Source: Anodontia alba (Eukaryota > Mollusca > Bivalvia > Lucinida > Lucinidae). Taken from it: a stretch of DNA of 64,000 nucleotides. The stretch is taken from the NCBI GenBank assembly GCA_964016985.1, contig OZ024823.1, positions 63,074,514 through 63,138,513 on the forward strand. Reading direction: 5' to 3'. The translations under genes were made by a program, and so were the position numbers. Shown piece after piece: positions 1-12,042 of this stretch (position 1 is the stretch's first letter; each line of letters opens with the position of its first letter). A model generated the notes under the pieces. It was not told the DNA's origin and did not search any database. It saw only the letters and a program-made list of their open reading frames with translations.

Positions 1-787
1 TTTACTGTGTTTCCGTAATAACTTTACTTACTATGTTTCCATAAATAACTTTCTGGAACAACTTGTTTACAATGACATGTTGTTTATGTCCTTGATTCTG
101 AACAGAGTTATTTTTGGTATGTCATGGAAAATTTAGAATGTTCTTGACTAGATCTGGAAAATAAGAGATGCCTTAGTAAATTCTTTTTCTAGAATGTTCT
201 TTGATATTATATAAGGAGAAAAGATTTTCATATGGGCATCTTTGTATACTTTCATCAGAAATTATTCTATACTGGATTACTTTAATATTTTATTCATTCT
301 GGACTTAAATTCTGAATTCAGGAACTTTAAATTGTGGGATCAGAAACTGTTATTCAAAGGATTTGTTTTATAAATTCTTGTGGATTATTTCTGAGGGATT
401 TTGCGACATAAACTTGAAAGGTACTGTTTACTTACATTCTTTTGTTTTGAATCTTATCTTATTTTTTTATGAATAAATATTGTTAATAATTTAAAGCTTG
501 TTGCTGCTTTCACTTTCATTTCTTTCTCGTTACGCCTGGCTCGTAACAGTTCAAACGAGTTCAAGATACTTATTTGTTTTAATCTTATATTACCATATAT
601 GTAAAATGCTATATTCATAATTAATATTAGTATAATTACTTGCTTATTTGTGATTTTATATCCAATTTTCCATTCAACAGGGGTATGAAAGCCATGGTCG
701 CGAAAAAGATAAGTTTTGGCCAGTTTGTGAACAAATGGCGATATTTTATAATCTGAACCCTTGACAGAGGTTGCAAAAATATATTTA
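1..787. other. AT-rich non-coding stretch
   Basis: No supportable gene or repeat. A 116-codon reading frame on the minus strand (454-804) has no recognisable domain and runs into the adjacent foldback element, so it is treated as chance. Confidence 0.5.
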
Positions 788-1207
788 AAATTACTTTGAA
801 TCATTATAACATGCGGAAACTGTTTATGTTTCTAATTATTCTTCTTTTTCATCTAAATAACGAGGATCGGCAAAATCTAAAAATAGATCAGACATAAACT
901 AAACGAAAATAACTGAAACGGAAAGCAAGAGCATTGAAAGGGCCTAAACTTAACATACTCATCTAATACCATCTAATGGCTAGCAATAATGGGAAAAGCT
1001 ATCAGATTAGTTATAGATGTGGAGTCATAAATGACTGTATTATTAGCTCACCTGAACCTTGAGGACCTTTCAACCGTTTCGGTTAATTTCGTTTAGTTTA
1101 TGTCTATTCTATTTTTAGATTCTGCAGATCCACGTTATTTGAGTGAAAAAGAAGAATAATGGGAAGCATAAACAGTTTCAGCATGTTATAATGAATCAAA
1201 GTAATTT
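788..1207. mobile_element. Foldback (MITE-like) element 1
   Basis: Two long inverted arms, about 788-943 and 1064-1207, match along most of their length with some mismatches and a roughly 10-base gap in the right arm. The outer ends read AAATTACTTTGA and its inverted match. The middle (about 944-1063) is unrelated. There is no ORF, so it would be non-autonomous. A target-site duplication is not clear: the flanks are TTTA on the left and ACCC on the right. The central part contains AGCTCACCTGAACCTTGAGG, which resembles the 3' hairpin of the tandem-core elements further on. Confidence 0.75.
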
Positions 1208-1218
1208 ACCCAATGAGA

Positions 1219-1443
1219 CCAATCAAAAAAGTATGTGTTTAGGGTAATGCTACCCTACCTAATTTTCCTGGTGAAACATGTTTTCTCAAAAGAAAAAAAA
1301 GATAGGAGCAGTTTGGTCTGGGTCTATACTCTTTGCTCAGACCTACTTATCTGAATATTTAGCATAAATATTACATCCCAGTAACACCTATTTTTATTTT
1401 TTTGTGGGGAGAAAACATAAGAAAAAAACAACAACATCAAGAA

Positions 1444-1475
<32 letters not shown>

Positions 1476-1545
1476 AGTAGTTTCACCAAGAAATTTACAT
1501 TTAGGTAGAGTATAGTTACCCAATACACATATTTTTTATTTGGCT
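1219..1545. mobile_element. Foldback (MITE-like) element 2 with A-rich loop
   Basis: The left arm (about 1219-1285) and right arm (about 1480-1545) are inverted copies of each other. They share GGTGAAAC at their inner ends, CTACCTAA in the middle and ATGTGT near the outer ends. The loop is A-rich, including an uninterrupted A run of about 30 bases near 1446-1475. No ORF is present. It lies directly beside foldback element 1 but its arm sequence is different. Confidence 0.6.
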
Positions 1546-1714
1546 TTTTTATGGTACAGAGTCCAAAAAATATATAATTCTGTATTAAAATATTTGAAAA
1601 TATGGAACAGATTGGATGATTAGTGGAAAAAAGATTACTTAAATAGTAGGCTCCATGAAGTTATCTTAGAATCTGGTAGTTTTCAAAAATTGTGCATCTC
1701 ATCCCATACCAAAA

Positions 1715-2115
1715 TTAGGTACAAAATAGGTACATAAATATGTACCTATTTTGTACTTATTATGTGCCTTTAGGATTTAGGCACACAATAGGTATACTTA
1801 TTTTGTACCTGACTGAGAACTTAGAAATTTTTAATGTGCCTTTTTTGTGCTTATTCAGACTTAGTCATTTTTCATTGTGCCTGTCATGTGCCCATAAAAA
1901 CTTAAAAAAATTTCCAGTGTGCTTATTGTGTACCTGATTTGGACTTTGTCATTTTTTGATGTGCCTTTTATGTACTTATGAGAACTTAGATTTTTGCAGT
2001 GTATCTATTATGTGGCTTTTGAGAACTTTGAAATTCAGATTGCTACTCAAAAGAACTTAGTCATTTTTATGTGTGCCTTTTTTGTGCTTTTATGTGGTCT
2101 TAGCATTTTTTTGAA
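1715..2115 (-). repeat. Left arm of the foldback element: TGTACC/TGTGCC ladder
   Basis: A degenerate tandem series of about 50-70 bp steps built from TTTTGTACCT, TTATGTGCC and GAACTTAG. It begins with a near-palindrome around 1720-1760, where ACAAAATAGGTACATA is followed by its inverse. Reading frames across it, such as 1740-1937, are repeat artefacts. Confidence 0.6.
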
Positions 2116-2120
2116 GAATG

Positions 2121-2168
2121 AAGCCCCTTAATAATATTGAAGTCTTCTATCATGCTTGTGAACTAAAC
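2121..2168 (+). repeat. Direct repeat, copy 1 (interior of foldback element)
   Basis: About 47 bases starting AAGCCCCTTAATAATATTG recur at 3174-3220 with one clear mismatch (CTTCT versus CCTCT). The two copies lie in the same orientation about 1.05 kb apart, which suggests an internal duplication or recombination scar. Confidence 0.75.
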
Positions 2169-3173
2169 AAAAATTTAGTATTAAGTGTACTGTCAAAAAA
2201 GGACAAATGTATGGAAATGCATTTCCTACATAATACTCCTTTACACATTTTATCTGTAAAAAGTATGATTTTGAAGGGCAATCAGAAAATAGCCAGGAAG
2301 CCCAAACACTCATATATGTTCATCATGTTAAGATTATGAGGTTAAAATGGCAATCTAATTTAATTTTATACATAATGCTGTACTTTTCAGAAAGCTGTAT
2401 TTAAAATGACAAGGAAAATATGCTTTTTGTAGTTGTTTTTTTCTTTTTCTTTTAACAAATATAGAAAATGCTATAGAAAATGTATATCATTCTGGTCCAA
2501 AAAACAAATAGGACTTTGCATAATAATACCCTTGATTTTTGTTGTTGTTGTTGTTGTTGTTGTTTTTGTTATATTTTCTAACTTTTCCAAATTTATGTTT
2601 CTTAGAGTAAACTACAAATGTATCAAACTTAACTTGTAGATTTTTATTTAATTAATTATTATGACATGTTATAATGCTATTAAGTATGAAGCAACACAAA
2701 GAATGTTTTATTTTGTCTTATCTTGGTGACATAACCAATGTACCAATAATGTGCCTATGAACCACTTGAAGGATTATAATGATTTTATAATGTTCCTTCT
2801 AAATCAGTAACACATTTTTCTGAGGAAAATCAGATTTATGACCACATACTTGGACCAAATAAATCTGGATCAGTGCCGAAATGCCCATTTTAGAGACAGA
2901 GATAGAGCAGTAAACATGTAGAATATGTGAAGGATTTAACTTAATATAATATGTAAGGTCATGTATTAAGGTAAGGAGAATTTATTTTTACTACATTTAA
3001 AGAAGCATTCATATACAAGTTTGTACAGGTGCTACTACTTTCATTGCATTTTCCACTCTGTGACATTTGTTCAAGTGTATATTTCATTTTCCATGGATCT
3101 GTGACTGAAAATGTCAGCAGTCAGACTGTCTGTTTAGAAATTGTAAGTAAACTGCATTATATTGGTTTATGAT

Positions 3174-3220
3174 AAGCCCCTTAATAATATTGAAGTCCTC
3201 TATCATGCTTGTGAACTAAA
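3174..3220 (+). repeat. Direct repeat, copy 2
   Basis: Second copy of the 47-base repeat at 2121-2168, in the same orientation. Confidence 0.75.
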
Positions 3221-3460
3221 TTAAAGATTGGATGTTTTAATTTCAAGGAATAAAAGTCAAGTATGTGAGTCTTAATACATGATGTGTATACATGTATGTT
3301 TAAATTTGCAGTGCTTTCAAAAGTCTTTCATTGAATTCAAATAGGATATGATTATGATGTCTAGTGGCAAGATGTATTGAGGAGTTGAAAATGCTTGTCT
3401 CAGACACCCAAAATAATTTCCTATACATGTATATATGGTGTTCTCAGCAAATATTTAGTC

Positions 3461-3775
3461 CAAAAAAGGTAAGAGAAGTCCAGGGAGTGCCACAATCACA
3501 AGTCACAGCCCTTTCCAGACACCAAGAGTAAGAGGAAACAGACAAAACCAAACAAGTGCAAATTGAACAAACATATGAAAAGCACTAAGATTAGCTCTCT
3601 CTTCCCCAAGCGAGGTAATCACAATGCTAAAATGACTGAAAAACACAAGAATAAAATAACACAAGGCAAGATGTAGAACAAATTGCCTTGTAGAATAAAC
3701 CACAAAGCAACAAAGAGTAAGACTAACACCTGGACAACTGCCTTAGAATGGTCAGTAGAGTAAATCCATAATTCA
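3461..3775 (-). repeat. Dispersed repeat R1, copy 1
   Basis: About 310 bp that match, in reverse orientation and with many substitutions, the stretch at 34045-34353. Shared landmarks include GGTGTTAGTCTTACTCTTTG, GCTAATCTTAGTGCTTTTC and TGTGGCACTCCCTGGACTT. Two diverged copies in opposite orientation 30 kb apart indicate an interspersed family. No terminal repeats, tRNA boxes or coding capacity are recognised. Confidence 0.75.
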
Positions 3776-4329
3776 TGTTTTATTTTTATTATTATAATAA
3801 ATGTCCATAATTCAGTTTTTGATATCCAGAACTAGTTGGCGCATAAAAATATCGTTTTATACACAGAATTGGTTTAGAAATTATTTCAATGATATGTGGC
3901 CATGACAGGCATCAATTTTGCAACCTCTTCATTGCCACGATAGGAGTCCAATCTGTAGCTGACTAAGCCAGCAGGCCTCACTATAAAAATAGTGAAAGGT
4001 AAAGAACAGTTGGAATATAAATATAGCAAAAAAAGACTGTGTCTTGCACAACAACTCATAATGTCACACACAGTTCAGTGTATCATATTATCCATTTGTA
4101 ATAAAGCAGTTTGAACCCAATCAGCCAAAAAACAAAATAAAATAAGTAAGTAATTTCAAAAGGGGACAACTTTTTGTTCCTTTCATCTGCATCAGTTTGG
4201 TTTTTACAGCCCTTCAACATAATTCCAATAATTATGAGGCAAGTAGGTGTCCATAATGCACCTGCTAACATCAGGTAGGTGAAATGTGATTGGTCAATAG
4301 TCATGTTATCTATCAGTCTCGGGTTCATT

Positions 4330-5170
4330 TTAGGCACATTTTATAGAGTGCTTAAAATGTACCTGAAACTGTGTACCAAAAATGTACTTCTGGGTACATA
4401 TTAGGCACTTGGAGCACATATTAGGTACCTTTGGCACATATTAGGCACATGGAGTACATTTAAGGTACATATGATTGTAAGTACATGTACAGTGAAGTAT
4501 GGGTACATTTTAGGTACCCAGGCACATTTTAGATATTTCAGGTACATTTTTGGTACTATAGGTATATTAAGGGTACACCAGGTACACTTTAGGTACTGTA
4601 GGTACATACAGGGTATACCAGGTACATTCTACGTACCCAGGCACATTTTAGGTATCTAAGGTACATTTTGGGTACCCCAGGCACATTCAGGATATACCAG
4701 GTACATTTTAGGTACTGCAGGTACATACAGGGTACACCAGGTACATTCTGGGTACCCAGGCACATTTTAGGAATTTCAGGTATATTTTAGGTACTATAGG
4801 TATTTCAGAGTACTACAGGTACGTTTTAGGTACTGTTGGTACATAGGTACCCAGACACATTTTAGGTATTTCAGGTACATTTTAGGTACTGTGGGTACAT
4901 ACAGGGTACACCAGGTACAGTCTCAGGTACATTATAGGCACTGCTGGTACACCGGGTACATTCTAGGCACATAGAGTACTTTTTAGGTACATGTAAAGAT
5001 ATAAAAAGCTTAAAGTACAAAATAGGTATATTCTATAGATGTACCTATTTTGTATCAATTTGGCCCATGTTTCAGATAGTGGGCCATTTCTATACAAAAA
5101 AGGTATACTTATTTTGTGCCTATTTTGTGCTTATTTTGTACCCCAAAAATGTGCTTATTTTGTACTTTTT
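4330..5170 (+). repeat. Right arm of the foldback element: GGTAC ladder
   Basis: A degenerate tandem series of roughly 17-18 bp steps (AGGTACATTTTAGGTAC), with a longer period near 75 bp visible as alternating CAGGGTACACC and ACCCAGGCACATT blocks. The GGTACC-type core makes the arm rich in short palindromes. Reading frames on both strands here are periodic artefacts. Confidence 0.75.
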
Positions 5171-5183
5171 TTTGGTATGGGAT

Positions 5184-5875
5184 AGGTTCTATGCTATTTC
5201 CTTTGAACCATTTGACACACACCTTCTGAAAATCCAAAAATAACTTATAAGGGGATATACATGTATATTTCTGCTTTAATTTTAACTTGAAAAAGGCCCT
5301 TTATAAATTGGGATATGGAACTTGTGTCTGCTCCATAACCTCAAGGTCATCAAACATTCCAACTATTGTACATGACAGGGTCAGCAATTTTGGCAATTGG
5401 GTCTGTGTAAGAAAGTGTGGACTTGCTTACTTGTATAAGTTAGCCCAACATTTGACATTAAAATTATGGAGGGAAAACTACTGAAAGTGTTATAAATTGT
5501 TTTTTTATGCCCCAGCCACAGACTGGAGAAGGGCATATAGTTTTACCCTCTGTCATACTTTATGGTACAGTTCCTGTTCCGCAACTCTGCCTACAGTTTT
5601 CAAGATAATGGTTTGAAACTTGCATAATGGTAAGGTTATAGACTGGGCATGTGCATAAAGGTCACAGAATTCAGATCAAATGTTTACATACCCTTGATTT
5701 ACTTAAATATTTTGCCATGATTAGCCAAACTTGCAGCATCGGGGCCATTCATCCCCTATAGGGATCATCTAGTTTTTCAAAATGGTTTCTGCTGATCATC
5801 CAAGTTTAACATGTGGTTGAGTAAGACAATGTGGGGATGAAACTTTAGGCAGGAAGAAATGAAAACAAGAGGACC
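5184..5875. other. Non-coding spacer with a probable dispersed-repeat fragment
   Basis: No gene is seen. The part at about 5507-5775 starts ATGCCCCAGCCACAGACTGG and closes with GGGCCATTCATCCCCTATAG; it has the look of a dispersed invertebrate repeat but has no second copy in this window. Confidence 0.35.
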
Positions 5876-8405
5876 ACCCCCAGCGGCCATGTTTTTTTTT
5901 AATGCATCATGACGACAAACTGAATCTTGAAAGAGGGTCACCAAAGGAACATTTCTGCCAAGTTATATTGAAATTGGTCCAGTGGTTTCTAATAAAAAGA
6001 TTTTTAAAGTGTTTTATATAGCCATAGAGCCTTACCCCCTAACGGCCATGTTTTTTGACGAATCATAACAGCTTGAACAAACTTGGTAGAGGGTCACCAA
6101 AGGAACATTCCTGCCAAGTTATATTGAAATCTGTTCAGTGGTTCTGACAAGAAGATTTTAAAAGTTTTCTGTTTAGATATATAGGGAAAATAGGCCCCAC
6201 CCCTAGCAGCCATGTTTTTTGACGAATTATGATTGCTTGAACAATCTTAGTAGACGGTCACCGAGGCAACATTCCAGCCAAGCAATATTGAAATGGGTCA
6301 GGGGGTATTTGACAGATATATGTGGAAAATAAGCCCCGCCCCCTGGGGACCATGTTTTTGGACATATCATGACAGCTTGAACAATCTTGGTAGAAGGTCA
6401 CCAAAGCAATATTCCTGCCAAGTTACATTGAACTCGGTCCAAATGTTTCTTAAGAGAAGATTTTTAAAGCTTTCTATATAGATATATAGAGAAAATAAGG
6501 CCCACCCCACTAGCGGCCATGTTTTTTGACGAATAATGACGACTTCAACAATCTTGGTAGAGGGTCACCAAAGAAACATTCTTGCCAAGTTATATTGAAA
6601 TCGGTCCATTGGTTTCTGACAAAAAGATTTTTTAAGTTTTCTATATAGATATATATAGGGAAAATAAGCCCCGACCCCTGGCAGCCATGTTTTTTGATGA
6701 ATCACGATTACTTGAATAATCTTGGTAGAGGGTCACCAAAGAAACATTTCTGCCAAGTTATAATGAAATCGGTCCAGTGGTTTCTGACAAGAAAATTTTT
6801 AAAGTTTTCTATATAGATATATAGGGAAAATAAGCCCCACCACCTGGCGGCCATGTTTTTTGACAAATCATGACTGCTTGAACAATCTTGATAGAGGGTT
6901 ACCAAAGAAACAGCAATGTTATATTGAAATAGGTCCAGTGGTTTCTGACAAGAAGATCATTAAAGGTTTCTATATAGATATATAGGGAAAATAAGCCCCG
7001 CCCCCTAGCGGCCATGTTTTTTGACGAATCATGACGGCTTGAACAATCTTGGTAGAGGGTCACCAAAAAACATTCTTGCCAAGTTATATTGAAATCGGTT
7101 CACTGGTTTCTGATAAGAAGATTTTTTAAGTTTTCTATATAGATATATAGGGAAAATAAGCCCCACCCCCTGGCAGCCATGTTTTTTGATGAATCACGAT
7201 TACTTAAATAATCTTGGTAGAGGGTCACCAAAGAAACATTTCTGCCAAGTTATAATGAAATCGATCCGGTGGTTTCTGACAAGAAAATTTTTTAATTTTT
7301 CTATATAGATATATAGGGAAAATAAGCCCCGCCCCCTGGCGGCAATGTTTTTTGACGAATCATGACTGCTTGAACAATCTTGATAGAGGGTTACCAAAGA
7401 AACAGCAATGTTATATTGAAATAGGTCCAGTGGTTTCTGGAAAGAAGAACATTAAAGGTTTCTATATAGATATATAGGGAAAATAAGCCCCGCCCCTAGC
7501 GGCCATGTTTTTGACAACCCATGATGGCTTGAACAATCTTGGTAGAGGGTCACCAAGGAAACATTTCTGCCAAGTTGTATTGAAATCCATCCAGTGGTTT
7601 CTGACAAGAAGATTTTCTTAAAGTTTTCTATATAGATATATAGGGAAAATAAGCCCCGCTCCCTAGCGGCCATGTGTTTTGACAAATCATGATACCTTGA
7701 ACAATCTTGGTAGAGGGTCACCAAGGAAACATTTCTCCTTATATTGAAATCGGTCCTTTGGTTTCTGACAAGAAGAATTTTAAAGTTTTCTATATAGATA
7801 TATAGGAAAAATAAGCCCGGCCCCCTGTCGGCCATGTTTTTTGACGAATCCAAATGGCTTGAACAATCTTGGTAGAGGATCACCAAAGGAACATTTCTGC
7901 GAAATTATATTGAAATCGGTCCAGTGGTTTCTGACAAGAAGATTTTTAAAATTTTCTATATAGACACATAGGGAAAATAAGCCCCGCCCCCTAGCGGCCA
8001 TGTTTTTTGACGAATCCCTATGGCTTGAATAATCTTGGTAGAGGATCACCAAAGGAACAGTTCTGCAAAATTATATTGAAATCGGTCCAGTGGTTTCTGA
8101 CAAGAAGATTTTTAAAGTTTTCTATAAAGATATATAGGGAAAATAAGCCCCGCCCCCTGGCGGCCATGTTTTTTGATGAATCCAAATGGCTTGAACAATC
8201 TTGGTAGAGAATCACCAAAGAAACATTTCTTCAAAATTATATTGAAATCGGTCCAGTGGTTTCTGACAAGAAGATTTTTAAAGTTTTCTATATAGATATA
8301 TAAGGAAAATAAGCCCCACCCCCTGGCGGCCATGTTTTTTGATGAATCCAAATGGCTTGAACAATCTTAGTAGAGGATCACCAAAGGAACATTTCTGCAA
8401 AATTA

Positions 8406-9742
8406 CGAGGGATGTTCGAAATGAAGTGCTTATTGTCCTCTAGCTCGATATCCACGTGGGGCACGATAAAAACCAATACATACCTGTATAGGGTTATTCA
8501 ATATCTACACAATGGTGTATAAATGTACATGTTAGCCTAAGTGTAAGACATAAAATTTGCCATTTGAATACACGCAGTCATTGACCACTGCAGTAAAAAT
8601 GGTTGGTAGAAGCGTCGACAAAAAAGATGAAATATGGGCTTACATCAAAACTCGCTCAAAACTTGGTTGTTCTTTGAAGAAGCTGACGACTGAAATTTCT
8701 ACTGCTTTTGGACCTTCTTGTGTGTCTTATGACACAGTTCGGCGGTGGAAAAAGAAATTTGAGTCTGGTGTAGAGTCCATCAAAAATGCACCGAAATCAG
8801 GTAGGCCAAAATCTGCATCTCGTAAAGAAATCGTTTCCAAAATAAAGGAAATCATTGAAGGAGATGCCAGATTTACAGTTCGTGATATTGCACGAAAGGT
8901 AGGCATATCACTTTCAACGGTTCACCTTATTTTGAAGAAGCATTTGAAAGTCAGAAAGATTTCTTCTAGATGGGTGCCACATCTGCTGACTGACGAGCAA
9001 AAGAGGCAACGGGTTAAAGTGGCCAAAAAGCTGCTTCAAATGTTTCCAAAATGACAAAAAGCAGTTTGCCAATGTCGTCACAGGTGATGAAACCTGGGTC
9101 CATTATTTTGAGCCCGTCAGAAAGGTTAGCAATAAGATCTGGGCCACTAAACACAGCAAATGCCCAATAATTGCCAAACGTTCTTTGGGTACAAAGACGG
9201 TTTTGTATGCAATCTTTTTCTCTGGTGAAGGAGTCGCAATAAAAGTGCCAGTGAAAAAGGGCAAAAGCATCACCGGAAAGTACTACAAAGACGTAGTACT
9301 GAAGAAACTGAAAAAGTATTATCAGAAACGACGCCCTGCCACTGGTTTTAAACATGTCCGTCTTCTACATGACAATGCCCCAGCTCATACCTCCGCAATA
9401 GTTATGGCGTTTTTGAAGAAAGAAAGTAACTGTTTTGCCTCACACCCCCGTATTCCCCAGACCTTGCCCCATGTGATTTCTTTTTGTTTCCGAAATTGAA
9501 AGCATTCCTTGCTGGGCGGAAATACCAGTCCCGACAGGCACTTGGATCTGCAATTCATCAGTACCTTATTACTGTGCCCAAATCAGCATACCGTGACGCC
9601 TTCAAGAAGTTGATACATCGGCTGAAACTTTGTATTTCTAGCCACGGGGAGTACTTCGAGGGCATGAAATGAGTACTTTTGAGCTAACTTGAAATTTGAA
9701 GTCTCCAGATAGAAATAAGCAATTCATTTCGAACATCCCTCA
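8406..9742 (+). mobile_element. Mariner element M1, inserted in a core unit of element A
   Basis: A 1337-bp insertion with terminal inverted repeats of about 28 bp (GAGGGATGTTCGAAATGAA at the left; the inverted copy ends at 9742). It is flanked by TA at 8404-8405 and 9743-9744. Removing it restores the unit sequence GCAAAATTATATTGAAATC, so the TA duplication and boundaries are well supported. Its transposase frame is broken. Confidence 0.95.
8557..9672 (+). pseudogene. Mariner transposase, frameshifted
   Basis: Would cut and paste M1. The first 165 codons hold the paired-like helix-turn-helix DNA-binding region (DTVRRWKKKFESG, DIARKVGISLSTVHLILKK). A one-base shift near 9042-9050 moves the frame to VTGDETWVHYFEP (first catalytic Asp), WATKHS and LHDNAPAHTS (second Asp). 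Another shift near 9430-9450 leads to YSPDLAPCDFFLFPKLK (third Asp in CDF) and the C-terminus GEYFEGMK. The spacing from HDN to CDF fits the mariner DD34D catalytic triad. The start is probably the second Met near 8599 (MVGRSVDKKDEIW), as the upstream 14 residues look non-conserved. Two or more frameshifts make it inactive. Confidence 0.9.
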
Positions 9743-10012
9743 TATATTGAAATCCGTCCAGCGGCTTCTGACAAGAAGATTTTTAAGTTTTTAGTTAAAA
9801 AATCTATTTTCAGCTCCTGTGACCTAGATATGCAATGGACCGGAACCATTTGAACAATTCTGAAAGAGGACCAACCAAGGATCATTCCTGTGAAGTTTGG
9901 TCAAAATCCAACCAGTGGTTTAGGAGGAGATGTTGTTAAAGATTGTGGACGGAGGGACGGACAGACGGATGACGACGACGACGACGGACGGTGAGTGATC
10001 ACAATAGCTCAC

Positions 10013-10039
<27 letters not shown>

Positions 10040-10043
<4 letters not shown>

Positions 10044-10690
10044 AAAAATAGAATAATTGAGCTTAATGAAGTTTCTTAACAACGGACCAATAAACGTTAT
10101 TCTTGGAGTAATATAAGATCATATATTTTTTCCCTTTTTCGGAATGATGGAATGATCCTTGGGTGGTCCTTGAAAATTATTTAAAAATTGATTAAAATTG
10201 TGATACTGCTTACCATATATGGCATTACTGTTCCCATTATATAGGACCATCATGTCACTCATGAACATAAAAGATAAAACAAAAATCTGACAGTAGTGTA
10301 CTTGTGTGAAACTTCAATATTAAGTATGCGTTAAAATTTTCTGCCTTACAGTTTTTTAGACAGGTGCCAGTCTAGTTAAGTTTAAGGTGAGGTGTATATG
10401 GCCTGCATTTATGGCTACTCCATATCTGTTTTTGTGTGTGTGGTGGGGGTGGGGGAGCCTGTGTTTTTAAAAACAAAGGGAAAGTACAAACAATGTATAT
10501 TAAAAGTTAAATAAAAACAAAGAAACTGCTTTTTTTTCTATAATTCTTAACTGATAGAATGTCATGACAACAGATCAGACCCTGATTAGTAAACAAGTGT
10601 TATGGAGGCAGGACTGGGTCAGTGCTGTTTGCAAGGGGATGCTTAAGCACTGATGATGAGCATTTTTATTTCAGAATTGCCATTAGATGT
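10040..10690. other. Non-coding; possible 3' UTR of the minus-strand candidate gene
   Basis: No repeat or gene recognised. If the terminal exon at 10691-10801 is real, this holds its 3' UTR; an AATAAA on the minus strand lies near 10666-10671, only about 20 bases past the stop, which is unusually close. Confidence 0.3.
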
Positions 10691-10801
10691 TCAGGACTGC
10701 ACAATATCTGCAAGAGAATGGATATACTGCTCAACTCCAGTCATAGCCAAGTTCAAAACAGCATCATATTTGCATAGTTCAATAGAAACAAGAGTGAGAG
10801 A
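10691..10801 (-). CDS. Candidate terminal exon, minus-strand gene
   Basis: On the minus strand, an acceptor-like CATCTGTTCAG (CAG just right of 10801) is followed by 36 open codons (including YDAVLNLAMTGVEQYIH and SLADIVQS) and a TGA at 10691-10693. The predicted peptide is helical and soluble-looking. The phase (0) agrees with the exon ending at 36343 and the two small blocks near 25 kb. The polypyrimidine tract is only moderate and the plus strand is also open across part of the block, so coding status is uncertain. Confidence 0.3.
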   Translation of the reverse strand, partial: SLTLVSIELCKYDAVLNLAMTGVEQYIHSLADIVQS

Positions 10802-11275
10802 CTGAACAGATGTCACACAGGAGATGAGATGGCATACAGAAATCACACTGCCTCTTCATAATGTGCTGTCCTGTTTGGAAATGAGCTATCACAAGCAACA
10901 ACAAAAACTGGATTAAGAATCTAGCATATGTGTACCTTACACTGTCTCATGTTTCCAGGGTGGTGTATGTCAGTATGTACCGTTTCCCAAAAATGGAACT
11001 AACATTTATGATAAGTAAGAAAAATGTTCTGGTAGATTACACTGACAGTAGTTTAAAAAATTACACACACACAAAAAAAAACAACAAAAAACAAAAAAAA
11101 AAAACATGGTAATAGTAAGGGAAGTTCATCAGTGTTCAAAAATAAAATTATTACACAAATTGCTGGCATTTATTTCATGTAACTGTTGTTTCGGATAGAA
11201 TGGCAGGAGAATGATATATGTATATGCTGATATGAAGTACCTTATTGGCCTAGATACATCTTAAATATATATGCA
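10802..11275. other. Non-coding spacer
   Basis: AT-rich, with A-rich low-complexity sequence at 11060-11105. No gene or repeat copy recognised. Confidence 0.4.
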
Positions 11276-11598
11276 GTACTTGCACTAAGGGAAGTCTGAG
11301 ACTCCCCCAAAAATGCAGTGGACTTCCAAATATTGATGCTTGGAAGTAGGATATCCAACTTTTTGAAGAAAAAAACCCCAAAAAAGCAAACATACACTGC
11401 CATTTATAAAGCAGACTGAACTCCTATCTAATTTAGTATTTAAATGTTATTTTTAGACCCCTAAAAGAAGAAGAAATGAAGAAATACACATATTAACAAA
11501 CATTATGCTAAAATATGATATTTTACATTCAGTTATACTTACAAATTAAAATGCCAGGAAGTCCTTCCTGCTATTGAATGTTAGTGCAAGTACTGTTT
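11276..11598. mobile_element. Short-TIR foldback candidate
   Basis: CAGTACTTGCACTAA occurs at about 11275-11289 and inverted at about 11582-11597. The 290-bp interior has no ORF. It is a possible MITE, but the ends are only about 15 bp and no target-site duplication was identified. Confidence 0.4.
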
Positions 11599-11832
11599 AT
11601 GAAGGCCAGTGTCATCTGTGTTAGATAAATAAACATTCAGTATGTAAATCATATCTTTCTGCCTTCACTTTGGAAGCAAGTCTTTGAGGCGTCACATTGG
11701 AGAGATACTCAGTACCAACTGGGCATAGATTAATCATGCACCTGCTTTAGTAAGTCACAATACCAGCCCGAAAGAGACGTGGATGTCTGTTCTGTTCACT
11801 GTAGTAAGTCATACCCAAAATATGCAGTGATA
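11599..11832. other. Non-coding spacer
   Basis: No feature recognised between the foldback candidate and mariner M2. Confidence 0.4.
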
Positions 11833-12042
11833 CGTGGGTCGTGCAAAAAGTTCTGTCACTAATAGGCTTCCTTGGTTTTATCCCAGGTATATTTTAAAAT
11901 GCTTCACTGCACTTGAATGGTGTGTTGAATAGCTAACCATACCCGTTTATTTCGTGCAAATTGCTTTCCAACCGACCGAGTTATTTCAAATTGAAATAGA
12001 TGCAGTCATATACACTGACCAATTTACTTGTTACATTGGAAC

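Larger units (their letters stand above)
1701..5183. mobile_element. Large foldback element with ladder-like inverted arms
   Basis: The outer ends are perfect inverted repeats (ATCCCATACCAAAA at 1701-1714 and its complement ending at 5183). Inside them lie two arms made of short degenerate repeats: the left arm reads TTTTGTACCTATT-like (about 1715-2115) and the right arm GGTACATTTTAGGTAC-like (about 4330-5170), roughly in inverted sense. This is the architecture of FB (Foldback) transposons, whose long inverted ends consist of tandem subrepeats. The 2.2 kb interior has no recognisable transposase. No clear target-site duplication is seen. It could instead be two separate arrays in inverted order; the matching outermost 14 bases argue for one unit. 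Confidence 0.55.
5876..10039 (+). mobile_element. Tandem-core element A (Helentron/pearl-like, type I)
   Basis: It starts CAAGAGGACCACC and ends in the hairpin AGCTCACCTTGAGCC...GGCTCAGGTGAGCTAA. The body (about 5886-8405 and 9743-9800) is about 17 tandem units of 160-167 bp, each with GGCCATGTTTTTTGACGAAT, TATTGAAATCGGTCCAGTGG and TATAGATATATAGGGAAAA. The 3' flank (9800-10039) is non-repetitive, then an ACGG/GACGAC microsatellite, then the hairpin. Compared with element B, the 5' palindrome and leader are deleted. Mariner M1 sits in one unit. There is no protein, so it must be mobilised in trans. Family assignment to HINE/pearl rests on architecture. Confidence 0.8.

Noticed and set aside
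454..804. 116-codon minus-strand reading frame
   Set aside because: No domain, AT-rich composition, overlaps the end of a foldback element, no splice or promoter context.
6708..8351. Many similar 60-145 codon frames on the minus strand (VTLYQDCSS..., LFSLYIYIENF...)
   Set aside because: They recur with the ~165-bp unit, which is often a multiple of 3, and simply read the tandem core of element A (and B at 13.2-16.0 kb); frames break at unit-length changes.
11540..11575. Donor-like GTAAGTATAAC on the minus strand
   Set aside because: The block before it is inside the foldback candidate and has no good acceptor.
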